Part shown: positions 33,090-41,089 of the stretch, piece by piece
How positions within the stretch are numbered: the first letter of the stretch is position 1
Layout of the letters: each line of letters begins with the position of its first letter
The notes under the pieces: model-generated
Told to the model about the DNA's origin: nothing
Seen by the model: the letters and a program-made list of their open reading frames with translations, nothing else
Database searches by the model: none
Origin: Arthrobacter bambusae
Lineage (GTDB): Bacteria > Actinomycetota > Actinomycetes > Actinomycetales > Micrococcaceae
NCBI RefSeq assembly: GCF_022606295.1
Contig: NZ_JAHHZS010000001.1
Span: forward strand, 1 to 64,000
DNA: 64,000 nucleotides
Direction: 5' to 3'
Position numbers and translations under genes: made by a program

Positions 33090-33438
33090 ATTGAGGTCCC
33101 CCTGAGTCAATTGCTATGGCTGGCGCCCGCAGGCACGACCTAGGAAATGTGATGTGCGTGCTGTCACTCCAATAGTAACTGTCCTCATTGCCGACTCCGT
33201 CACGGTACAGCTCACGTTTCGGAAGCTATCCGAGACGGTCACACGGGCACCCGACTGTGAATTGCTGTCAGCGGCGCCAACCCGGGCTCAGACTAGTCTG
33301 ATCAAGGACCACGTCGGTGGGGCAACGGTCGTTATGATTTGCTCTCGCGCCTCCTCCCCGGGCTGAGTAAGACTTTTTTGACGGTTCATGCGAAATGTTG
33401 GCCATAGCTCCTTGCTCGAGTACCCCTAGAATCGAGCC
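33090..33438. other. Divergent intergenic region
   Basis: 349 nt between the BY-kinase gene (minus) and a glycosyltransferase gene (plus). It must hold promoters for both. I see no strong palindrome or RNA structure. The part just before 33439 is moderately A+T-rich. Confidence 0.35.
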
Positions 33439-34461
33439 ATGCGCATCTGCTGCCTGAATAACTACCCACTCGACAAAATGTGGAGAATGGCCGATCAAGG
33501 CCGTATACCGCGGCAACACGCATGGGGAGTGGATACTCTTTCGTCGGCGGGTCATGAGATGATTTTGGCGCCCTTCCAAGAACCGCACGAACGCGGTCTG
33601 CTGGCTAAGTTCTCTGGGAAAACCAGGTATGCTCTCGGCCAGCTGGATCAAGAAGCCTTCGCTCTTGGCACGGAAGCTGATATTTACTACTCGGCCGACC
33701 AGGGGAGCGCAAGAGCGCTTCCCTTTTTGAGAAGACGTCCAGTCATTTCGGTGATGCACCATTCCCTTCAACCTGGCGCATTGAGCAACATAAGTACCAA
33801 ACTGCATGCTGGTTTCATCTGTCTCTCGGAGCATGTCCGCTCGTGTCTTCCGATGCGTGTCAGGCGCAGGTCGATCACGCTCCCATGGGGACCGGAACTC
33901 AACAGTTCCCTTTATGAGTCCAAAGACGAATCGCTTGGCATCGTAAGCGCGGGTAAGTCGAATCGGGACCTTGCGACGCTTGTTCAGGGATTAGCCCGAT
34001 CCGGCGACGCGGCGGTCGTTTACGATCCTGCGGAACTTATCTCGGACCCACCTTCCAACGTTCATCTGGTGCGGCCGGGCCTTTCTGAAGAAGATCCTGC
34101 CTCGCCCGGAGTGTACTTAGCGAGAAAGGTCATCGGTGACATCGCCAGGGCAAGCGTTGTGGCCGTTCCGGCCCTGTTGCCGAATCGATTGACCGGTTTG
34201 ACGGAAATAAATGATGCGCTGGCGTTAGGGAAACCTATGATCGTGACACGTTCCCGTTTCCTCCCCCTCGCTATAGAAAGGTCTGGCGCCGCCATTTTTG
34301 TGGATCCCGGTGACATCGATGGCTGGGTTTCAGCCTTGAATCTCCTAAGGGACGAAGGACTACGGAGGGAAATGGGACAGCGCGGACGCGAATTTGCCGA
34401 GAAGAGCTGGAACTACTCTCTTTGGGGGGAAGGGCTGAGAACCTTCATAGAAGAGATTTAG
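33439..34461 (+). CDS. Glycosyltransferase-like protein (GT-B C-terminal half recognisable)
   Basis: A 340-aa protein. N-terminus MRICCLNNYPLDKMWRMADQ; donor-side block LPNRLTGLTEINDALALGKP followed by MIVTRSRFLPLAIERSGAAI and an ending FAEKSWNYSLWGEGLRTFIE, typical of GT-B transferases. DPGDIDGWVSALNLL is the usual C-terminal region. The donor is unknown. It begins a short operon with the next gene. Confidence 0.75.
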   Translation: MRICCLNNYPLDKMWRMADQGRIPRQHAWGVDTLSSAGHEMILAPFQEPHERGLLAKFSGKTRYALGQLDQEAFALGTEADIYYSADQGSARALPFLRRRPVISVMHHSLQPGALSNISTKLHAGFICLSEHVRSCLPMRVRRRSITLPWGPELNSSLYESKDESLGIVSAGKSNRDLATLVQGLARSGDAAVVYDPAELISDPPSNVHLVRPGLSEEDPASPGVYLARKVIGDIARASVVAVPALLPNRLTGLTEINDALALGKPMIVTRSRFLPLAIERSGAAIFVDPGDIDGWVSALNLLRDEGLRREMGQRGREFAEKSWNYSLWGEGLRTFIEEI

Positions 34462-34511
34462 GGAGACGCGATTTTGGTCTGTAACATTCGACATAAAGGG
34501 TGCGGGATATC

Positions 34512-35342
34512 ATGACTGACTTCGATCATTTCTTGTTGACCCGTTTCAATGCCCGACAGGGCCCTGCGCGGGCCGGTGACGGATGGCTGCGTCATCGACT
34601 AGAACTTTTTGAAGACCTCTGTCTGCCCTCTGTGAGGGCGCAGTCAAGCGATTCCTTCAGGTGGCTAGTGTTTTTCGACTCTGAACGCGATCAATGGTTC
34701 CAGCGTGAAGTCGACAGGCTTTCCGAAGGTGCGTTTGAGCCGATTTGGGTGGATGGCGCGCTCACCACGGACCTAATTTCTGATGAGGTTCAGGGAAGAT
34801 CATCCTCCCCGTGGCTAATCACCACCCGTGTGGACAACGATGATGCTGTTGCCAAGGATTTTATTGAACGTATTCAGCATGAGTTTGCTCGTCAGGATTT
34901 TGAATTCATCAACTTCAACTCCGGCCTTCAGCTCGCAGAGGACGGAGCCGTGTTCAGGTGGACGGACCTATCGGGTCCGTTCATATCGCTTATCGAGAAA
35001 AGATCGGTAGACGGCGCGCCCAGAACAGTCCATATTGACGGGCATGACAAGCTGACAAACTATGGGAACATTCGAGGCCTCGATCCGCATCCCATGTGGC
35101 TCCAAATGATTCACGGAAAGAACCTTGCAAACGAGGTTCGTGGAATCCGGACATCGCCGAGGCAACTCTTGGAGCACTTTGTTGTACACCGGACTGCGAC
35201 TCCGATTTCAATGGTCTCACTTCGAACTGCGCAGCTAAGAAACATTGTCAAACTAGTCGCTCGTGTTCTAAGACACCCTCGCTTCATGCGTCGAGCGGTG
35301 TCTATTTTACGGAGCCGAATCCTTGGACAGTGGAGGGAGTGA
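34512..35342 (+). CDS. Putative rhamnosyltransferase-like protein (GT-A)
   Basis: A 276-aa protein. Key features are FDHFLLTRFNARQG, WLRHRLELFEDLCLPSVRAQ, SFRWLVFFDSERD and ITTRVDNDDAVAKDFIERIQ with the DxD-like VDNDD metal site. This is the pattern of the 'putative rhamnosyl transferase' family found in EPS and lipopolysaccharide loci. The ATG at 34512 is preferred to the in-frame GTG at 34500. It follows the previous gene by 50 nt. Confidence 0.75.
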   Translation: MTDFDHFLLTRFNARQGPARAGDGWLRHRLELFEDLCLPSVRAQSSDSFRWLVFFDSERDQWFQREVDRLSEGAFEPIWVDGALTTDLISDEVQGRSSSPWLITTRVDNDDAVAKDFIERIQHEFARQDFEFINFNSGLQLAEDGAVFRWTDLSGPFISLIEKRSVDGAPRTVHIDGHDKLTNYGNIRGLDPHPMWLQMIHGKNLANEVRGIRTSPRQLLEHFVVHRTATPISMVSLRTAQLRNIVKLVARVLRHPRFMRRAVSILRSRILGQWRE

Positions 35343-35466
35343 TTATTTTGCCATGTCAGCCAACGTACCGACATGGACGGCCGCCCTTTCGCGGAAGGCG
35401 TTGGGCCGATGAATGTTTTGGTGGTATCGATCTAGTCGGCAACGGAGAGAAGTGGCTCAATTTCTA

Positions 35467-35664
35467 ATGTCTGAAAAGGCTCTGATCACGACTGCTGCGA
35501 TTGTCACGGGTACGTTTGTGACGGTAATGCTCGTCTTCGTATACGTTGCATTTCCGGCTCTGCAAGAAACTGCCCCAGCATGGGGCAGTTTGGGGATTCT
35601 GCTCGGCCTGTTATCGATGGCAATCATCACGCAACGGTCCGGCACTGCTCGGCGTTCGTTGTGA
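35467..35664 (+). CDS. Small membrane protein with two TM helices (65 aa)
   Basis: MSEKALITTAAIVTGTFVTV opens TM1, and APAWGSLGILLGLLSMAIIT forms TM2, ending TARRSL. The length and simple hairpin topology do not match a family I know. The ATG at 35467 is chosen over one at 35413 because the earlier residues are not membrane-like; the ribosome site is poor. A perfect 11-bp inverted repeat lies inside the coding sequence. The gene may belong to the end of the EPS locus. Confidence 0.5.
   Translation: MSEKALITTAAIVTGTFVTVMLVFVYVAFPALQETAPAWGSLGILLGLLSMAIITQRSGTARRSL
35567..35591. repeat. Perfect 11-bp inverted repeat inside small membrane-protein gene
   Basis: Arms AAACTGCCCCA and TGGGGCAGTTT with a 3-nt loop GCA. 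It is GC-rich with a short T-run at the end, so it looks like an intrinsic terminator, but it lies in the middle of an open frame. Confidence 0.7.
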
Positions 35665-35713
35665 TTGCCTGAAAGGGGAAGTCCTAGGTCGTGTGTTGAG
35701 GCTGGATACAGTC

Positions 35714-36178
35714 CTACCTCGTATCCAAGTCCTCGAACACCAAAAACGTCTGCGTGTCCTGCACCCCTGGCATTGACTGCAGTCTGTCGAAAATGACCCT
35801 GCGTAGGTGAATATTGTCGGTGGCGCGGACCAGCAGGATGACGTCGAAATCTCCACCCACCAGTGCGATGTGCTGTACCTCCGGAATGAGCCGAAGCTCT
35901 TCACGAAGCTCGCGCCAGGAGTGCTGTTGCACTTTGAGCGTGACGTAGGCCGATGACTTCAAGCCGGCCTTGATGGGGTCCACCAGCGCGGTGAACTTTG
36001 TGAGCACGCCTTCGCCCGTCAGCCGGGAAATTCTTGAGTACGCGTGCGCCCGGCTGATGTGGACGTTTTCCGCCACCTGGGTAACCGACATGCGGCCGTC
36101 CCGCGTCAGCTCGGCAATGATGTCCCTGTCCACTTGGTCGAGAGGAACCTCTGCCTGATCCGCTTCGACCTCGGCCAT
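35714..36178 (-). CDS. Lrp/AsnC-family transcriptional regulator of the 2-oxoacid dehydrogenase operon
   Basis: A 154-aa regulator. HTH: QVDRDIIAELTRDGRMSVTQ and VAENVHISRAHAYSRISRL; RAM ligand-binding domain: SSAYVTLKVQQHSW, EVQHIALVGGDFDVILLVRA and the ending FLVFEDLDTR. The start at 36178 has GGAGATGCA directly upstream. It is divergent from the E1alpha gene; Lrp-type regulators next to branched-chain 2-oxoacid dehydrogenase genes (BkdR role) respond to branched-chain amino acids. That role is inferred from position. Confidence 0.9.
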   Translation of the reverse strand: MAEVEADQAEVPLDQVDRDIIAELTRDGRMSVTQVAENVHISRAHAYSRISRLTGEGVLTKFTALVDPIKAGLKSSAYVTLKVQQHSWRELREELRLIPEVQHIALVGGDFDVILLVRATDNIHLRRVIFDRLQSMPGVQDTQTFLVFEDLDTR

Positions 36179-36349
36179 TGCATCTCCAATTCGTCCACAG
36201 CGTGGGCCCGTTACCCAGCTCACATTTGCAATCCGTCTTCCAGACTAAGGGTTTCAGGCAAGCTTTTCCACGATTCTGCCCAGAGCTGGATACGAAACTT
36301 CTCCAGGGAACATACTGGTGACAAATAGTGGATACAGAAGGACGGACCA

Positions 36350-37582
36350 ATGACGATCTCCGCGGACCATGAGGCCCAGGGTCTGGCTGACGCTCGGCCG
36401 GACGATACCGAAGCCAACGACCAGGCTTCCGAAGTGCGGCGCAAGTTCGGAATCAGCGTGGAAGACTACATGCTGCCTGCACGCCATCAGATCCAGATGG
36501 TCAATCCTTCTGGTGTGCTCAAGCCCGAAGCTGAGCAGGGTACGGAGCCCGGTCACGAATATCCCATCCCTGGCGACGCTGAACTCATGGCTGCTTACGA
36601 ACAACTCGTCGTCGGGCGCCGCGTGAATGGCCAGAACTCCGCCCTCGTCCGGCAGGGCCGCATGGCCGTTTACCCCTCCAGCCACGGCCAGGAGGCGTGC
36701 CAGGTAGCCGCCGCCCTGTGCCTCCGCGAAGGCGACTGGCTCTTCCCTACCTACCGTGATGCCGTAGCAGTCATGTCCAAGGGCGTCGACCCTGTGGAGA
36801 CCATGACCATCTTCCGCGGCGACTGGCACGGCGGCTACGACCCCACCAAGCACAAGGTGGGCATCCAGTGCACGCCTTTGACCACCCAGCTGCTCCACGC
36901 TGTCGGCGTTGCGCATGCCGCCAAACTGCGCGGTGAGGACACCGTGGTGTTGGCGATGTGCGGCGACGGTGCCACGAGCGAAGGCGACTTCCACGAGGCC
37001 CTCAACTTCGCTGCCGTCTTCCACCTGCCTGTCATCTTCTTCGTACAGAACAACAAGTACGCTATCTCGGTACCCCTGAGCCAGCAGTCCGTGGCGCCGT
37101 CGCTGGCGCACAAGGCCGTCGGTTATGGCATGGCCGGTGAGCGCGTTGACGGCAACGACCTCGTCGCTTTGCTCGCCGTGCTGGACCGGGCAGTGAAACT
37201 CGCTCGCGATGGCTCCGGTCCCCTCCTCATCGAGGCCCACACCTACCGCATGCAGGCCCACACCAACGCCGACGACGCCACCCGCTACCGAGAGGACAGC
37301 GAAGTTGCCGAATGGACCGCCAAGGACCCCATTACCCGCATGACGGCGTACCTCACCGACCGCGGACTCCTCGACGACGACGGTTCCACCCGGATCGCGG
37401 CAAAGGCCGAAGCCGTTGCATCCCAGCTCCGCGAAGGCCTGGGGGAGGACGTCCCGGTAGACCCACAGAATCTCTTCCGCTACGTCTTCTCCACACCCAC
37501 CCCGCAACTCAAAGAGCAGTCCGCCCTGCTCGCCGATGAACTCGCCCGTGAGGCATCCAGCCAGAAGGAGGCAGGCAAATGA
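36350..37582 (+). CDS. 2-oxoacid dehydrogenase E1 component, alpha subunit (branched-chain type)
   Basis: A 410-aa thiamine-diphosphate enzyme subunit. The TPP motif is MCGDGATSEGDFHEALNFAA and ends in NN (FFVQNNKYAIS). RQGRMAVYPSSHGQEACQVA and the phosphorylation-loop-like TYRMQAHTNADDATRYREDS are typical of branched-chain E1alpha. It decarboxylates branched-chain 2-oxoacids (or pyruvate) and passes the acyl group to E2. AAGGACGGACCA precedes the ATG. It overlaps the next gene by ATGA. Confidence 0.9.
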   Translation: MTISADHEAQGLADARPDDTEANDQASEVRRKFGISVEDYMLPARHQIQMVNPSGVLKPEAEQGTEPGHEYPIPGDAELMAAYEQLVVGRRVNGQNSALVRQGRMAVYPSSHGQEACQVAAALCLREGDWLFPTYRDAVAVMSKGVDPVETMTIFRGDWHGGYDPTKHKVGIQCTPLTTQLLHAVGVAHAAKLRGEDTVVLAMCGDGATSEGDFHEALNFAAVFHLPVIFFVQNNKYAISVPLSQQSVAPSLAHKAVGYGMAGERVDGNDLVALLAVLDRAVKLARDGSGPLLIEAHTYRMQAHTNADDATRYREDSEVAEWTAKDPITRMTAYLTDRGLLDDDGSTRIAAKAEAVASQLREGLGEDVPVDPQNLFRYVFSTPTPQLKEQSALLADELAREASSQKEAGK

Positions 37583-38706
37583 GCCCCGCCGTTACCACAT
37601 CCTCTGAGGCAACCGAGCGCGCAGCAACAGGCGATGTCAGCTCCGCCACCGCCAGTGCGGCCGCAAGTGCAGCAGCCGTAGCCGAAGCCTCCGGTCCCCA
37701 GACCATCACCATGGCCAAAGCGCTCAACACCGCGATGGCGGACGCCATGGAAGCCGACTCTTCCGTCCTTGTATTCGGTGAAGACGTTGGCCGCCTGGGC
37801 GGCGTCTTCCGGATCACGGACGGCCTCATGGCCACCTTCGGAGAACAGCGCTGCTTCGACACCCCTCTGGCCGAGTCAGGCATTGTGGGCATGGCCGTAG
37901 GTATGGCCATGAACGGAATGCGTCCCGTGATCGAGATGCAGTTCGACGCCTTCGCTTACCCGGCCTTCGAACAGATCGTCAGCCACGTCGCCAAGATGCA
38001 TAACCGGACCAAGGGCGCCGTCAAGCTGCCCATGGTCATCCGTGTCCCTTACGCGGGAGGGATCGGCGGCGTGGAGCACCACTGCGACTCCTCCGAGTCC
38101 TACTACGCCCACACCGCAGGCCTGAAGGTCTACACGCCGGCGACCGTCGCGGACGGCTACCGTATGCTCCGCGAGGCCATCGATTCCGACGATCCGGTCA
38201 TGTTCATGGAACCCAAGAAGCTTTACTGGTCCAAAGACCAAGTGGACCTGGGCGCACTCCGGGCCGAACATGCCGCGAACGCTGAGACAGGTTCCAGCAG
38301 TGAGGGGCGCGCCGCCGTCGCGCGTCCCGGCACTGATGCAACGCTCATTGCCTACGGCCCCTCGGTCCCGACGGCGCTCGCCGCCGCGGCTGCAGCCGCT
38401 GAGGAAGGCCGCTCCCTCGAGGTGATCGATGTCCGCTCGATCGTGCCTTTCGACGACGAAACCGTCTGCGCGTCGGTGCGCAAGACCGGGCGCGCTGTGG
38501 TGATCGCCGAGGCCCACGGATTCGCCTCCGTGTCCTCCGAAATCGTGGCCCGCGTGCAGGAACGCTGCTTCCACTACCTGGCCGCGCCGATCCGCCGGGT
38601 GACCGGCTTCGACGTCCCGTACCCGGCTCCGAAGCTGGAACACTACTACTTGCCAAGCGTCGACCGCATCCTCGACGCCGTTGACGACCTTCAATGGGAG
38701 AACTGA
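37579..38706 (+). CDS. 2-oxoacid dehydrogenase E1 component, beta subunit
   Basis: A 375-aa subunit. The first ~45 residues are an unusual Ala/Ser/Thr-rich extension. The conserved body begins TITMAKALNTAMADAMEADS, then VFGEDVGRLGGVFRITDGL, DTPLAESGIVGMAVGMAMNG and VPYAGGIGGVEHHCDSSESY. The C-terminal transketolase-like half has DVRSIVPFDDETVCASVRKT. It forms the alpha2beta2 E1. AGAAGGAGGCAGGCAA upstream of the ATG gives a strong start, overlapping the alpha gene. Confidence 0.92.
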   Translation: MSPAVTTSSEATERAATGDVSSATASAAASAAAVAEASGPQTITMAKALNTAMADAMEADSSVLVFGEDVGRLGGVFRITDGLMATFGEQRCFDTPLAESGIVGMAVGMAMNGMRPVIEMQFDAFAYPAFEQIVSHVAKMHNRTKGAVKLPMVIRVPYAGGIGGVEHHCDSSESYYAHTAGLKVYTPATVADGYRMLREAIDSDDPVMFMEPKKLYWSKDQVDLGALRAEHAANAETGSSSEGRAAVARPGTDATLIAYGPSVPTALAAAAAAAEEGRSLEVIDVRSIVPFDDETVCASVRKTGRAVVIAEAHGFASVSSEIVARVQERCFHYLAAPIRRVTGFDVPYPAPKLEHYYLPSVDRILDAVDDLQWEN

Positions 38707-38708
38707 CC

Positions 38709-40151
38709 ATGAGCGCAGAAATGCAGGTGTTCCTGCTTCCGGACCTCGGGGAGGGCCTTACCGAGGCTGAACTCGTCAACTGGCTTGTGGCCGTGGGCGA
38801 CGAGATCCGCGTCGACCAGCCGATCGCCGAGGTGGAGACCGCCAAGTCCATGGTGGAGGTGCCCTCGCCGTACGCGGGCATCGTCGCCGTGCTGCACGGC
38901 GAAGCCGGCCAGACACTCGACGTCGGCAAGCCGCTGATCTCAGTCGCTCCTGTTGGTGCTTCGATTGCGGCTGCACCAGAGGCTGAGCCCGAGCCTGTGG
39001 AAGAAAAGGTCTCCGAGCCATCCGCGGTCGCCGCAGCTGCCGAAACCTACCGCACCGAAGAGAAGGCCGGATCCGGGAACGTCCTCATTGGCTACGGAAC
39101 ATCCGGAGGTGGCGAGGCCCGCCGCACCAGGCCGCGGAAGGTTTCTGCCGGTTCTGCCATTCCGGTGAGCCCGGAGCCAGACTTTGCCGAACTCTCTTTG
39201 TCCCGTACGCGGATTCCGGGGAAGCTCTCTGCAGTGATTTCCCCCTTGGTGCGGAAGATGGCCAGAGACCATGGTGTCTCGTTGGACGCCGTGCCTGGCT
39301 CGGGGGAGAGCGGGCTCATCCTGCGTCGCGACATTGAGGCTGCCATCGGAGGGGCCACGCGCGAGACCATGCCGGTAGAGGTGCCCGCCGTTGTCCAGTC
39401 CTCTACCGGAGACCAGGATTCGCGTACCGGCCTGACGGTGGCTTCGCGCACTCCGGTCCGCGGGATACGGAAGGCCGTAGCCGCGAACATGACCCGCAGC
39501 CGCGCCGAGATCCCCGAAGCAACTGTCTGGGTCGACGTGGACGCCACTGCGCTCCTGGAGATGCGTGCCGAACTCAAGAAGCGTGATCCGCACGGCGCTC
39601 CTGGGCTGCTCGCGTTCATCGCTCGTTTTGTCACAGCTGGGCTAAAAAAATTCCCGGAGCTGAACACCCGGTTTGTCACAGCAGAGGATACGGCCGGCGG
39701 CGAAATGCAGGAGATCATCGCGTTCGACGGCATCAACCTTGGCTTCGCGGCGCAGACGGACCGGGGCCTCGTGGTTCCGGCGGTCCGCAATGCCCACTTG
39801 TTGAACGCCCGGGAACTCGATGCTGAGATCCGCCGTCTCACCGCCGTCGCCCGTGAGGGAAAGGCAACGCCGACGGAGTTGGCTAGCGGCACCTTCACTT
39901 TGAACAATTACGGCGTGTTCGGCGTGGACGGTTCTGCAGCGATCATCAACTACCCCGAAGTAGCGATGCTTGGCGTAGGCCGCATCATCGACAAGCCTTG
40001 GGTAGTGGAGGGGCAACTTGCCGTCCGGAAGGTCACCGAGCTGACGCTTGCGTTCGATCACCGGGTTTGCGATGGGGAAACGGCTGCTGGGTTCCTGAGG
40101 TATGTTGCGGACGCGATCGAGAACCCGGGGACAGTGCTGGCGGATTTGTAG
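38709..40151 (+). CDS. 2-oxoacid dehydrogenase E2 component (dihydrolipoyl acyltransferase)
   Basis: A 480-aa protein. One lipoyl domain is present (lipoylated Lys46 in EVETAKSMVEV). Then come a flexible Ala/Pro linker, an E1/E3-binding domain (ISPLVRKMARDHGVSLDAVP, GSGESGLILRRDIEAA) and the catalytic domain ending in FDHRVCDGETAAGFLRYVAD with the active His-x3-Asp. The start at 38709 follows GGGAGAACTGACC; 38694 is inside the E1beta end. No E3 (lipoamide dehydrogenase) gene follows, so that subunit must be shared. Confidence 0.92.
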   Translation: MSAEMQVFLLPDLGEGLTEAELVNWLVAVGDEIRVDQPIAEVETAKSMVEVPSPYAGIVAVLHGEAGQTLDVGKPLISVAPVGASIAAAPEAEPEPVEEKVSEPSAVAAAAETYRTEEKAGSGNVLIGYGTSGGGEARRTRPRKVSAGSAIPVSPEPDFAELSLSRTRIPGKLSAVISPLVRKMARDHGVSLDAVPGSGESGLILRRDIEAAIGGATRETMPVEVPAVVQSSTGDQDSRTGLTVASRTPVRGIRKAVAANMTRSRAEIPEATVWVDVDATALLEMRAELKKRDPHGAPGLLAFIARFVTAGLKKFPELNTRFVTAEDTAGGEMQEIIAFDGINLGFAAQTDRGLVVPAVRNAHLLNARELDAEIRRLTAVAREGKATPTELASGTFTLNNYGVFGVDGSAAIINYPEVAMLGVGRIIDKPWVVEGQLAVRKVTELTLAFDHRVCDGETAAGFLRYVADAIENPGTVLADL

Positions 40152-40253
40152 TCCGATACCTTCAATAATCTCAAGCTCGAATTCAAAAGCGACTGGAAGA
40201 ACAGGTACTCATCACTCTTAATTCGACTCTTTGGACGCCTCTAGCCTGACACC

Positions 40254-40391
40254 ATGAACAATGGGGGATACCGTTCGGGATGGCGACGCAAGCGGGCGCG
40301 GAGGACTCGCCAGGAGCTGTTTGTCTATCTAGGGCTGGTGACGTTCTTCGTTATCGCCGCCGTGGTGTCGGCTATCGCGCTCACTCATTGA
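40254..40391 (+). CDS. Tiny basic single-TM protein (45 aa)
   Basis: It reads MNNGGYRSGWRRKRARRTRQ and then one TM helix (ELFVYLGLVTFFVIAAVVSA) ending IALTH. The architecture (about 20 basic residues, one TM, very short tail) is the same as in the 47-aa proteins at 43643-43786 and 61570-61713. The ribosome site is weak. It converges on the YdcF-like gene, whose 3' end is 4 nt away. Confidence 0.55.
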   Translation: MNNGGYRSGWRRKRARRTRQELFVYLGLVTFFVIAAVVSAIALTH

Positions 40392-40394
40392 CCT

Positions 40395-41000
40395 TCAGCA
40401 ACTCGGGTGGATCGCAACTTTCACGAATGCCGCTGTTTGGTAGAGGTACTGGTAGGCCCACGAATCGGTGGGGTTGATCAAAGAAATTACCGGCAAACTC
40501 CGTCGGTCAGCGACCATCTGCAGGTCACCTGTGTAGCAGCGGGAGACGATCACGCGGGCCCTAGTTACGTGGAACTGGGCCGTCAGGACGTTGGCGCTTT
40601 TCCAGCCATACTGGACAGACAGATTTTTAAGCGCCCGCGCTTCGCCTTGGGTAGTGAATGGATCGGGGTTGAAACAGATAATTCGGTACGAGCGGTGATC
40701 ACCACATATGCCGGCCTCGAATCGGCCGTGTTGATCCACCGGGCTTGAGACCGCAAGCGTGGGTGCATAGCCTTGCTGCATCAACTGTTCGGCATAAACC
40801 ATGCGTTGATCTGGCGGCCCGAGCACGAACAGCACATCCGCGTGTTGCGGCTCATCAGACGGCGGAGCCACATAAAGAAAGATTCCGGCAACGGCCCAGA
40901 CGATCGCCAAGGTTGCAACGACAGCAATCGACCGAAAGAACAAACGCTTCTTTCGGGTAGGCGGTGTGGCCTGTGTTTCGGGATCGCGGAGAAGGGTCAT
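40395..41000 (-). CDS. YdcF/SanA-like DUF218 membrane-anchored protein
   Basis: A 201-aa protein with an N-terminal TM helix (about residues 21-45) and an outer DUF218 domain. Landmarks are HADVLFVLGPPDQRMVYAEQ, LMQQGYAPTLAVSSP, DPFTTQGEARALKNLSVQYG and VLTAQFHVTRARVIVSRCYT. DUF218 proteins act in envelope metabolism, but no defined reaction is known for most. Cys pairs (GICGDH, IICFNP) may form a disulfide outside. Confidence 0.82.
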   Translation of the reverse strand: MTLLRDPETQATPPTRKKRLFFRSIAVVATLAIVWAVAGIFLYVAPPSDEPQHADVLFVLGPPDQRMVYAEQLMQQGYAPTLAVSSPVDQHGRFEAGICGDHRSYRIICFNPDPFTTQGEARALKNLSVQYGWKSANVLTAQFHVTRARVIVSRCYTGDLQMVADRRSLPVISLINPTDSWAYQYLYQTAAFVKVAIHPSC

Positions 41001-41089
41001 ACCGTCCTCTTACCAAAGCGGGATGTGGGCGGCAGTGCTGCACTTGGGTCCAAGACTACTATCTGCCGGCACGGAGACCCATCGTTGAC

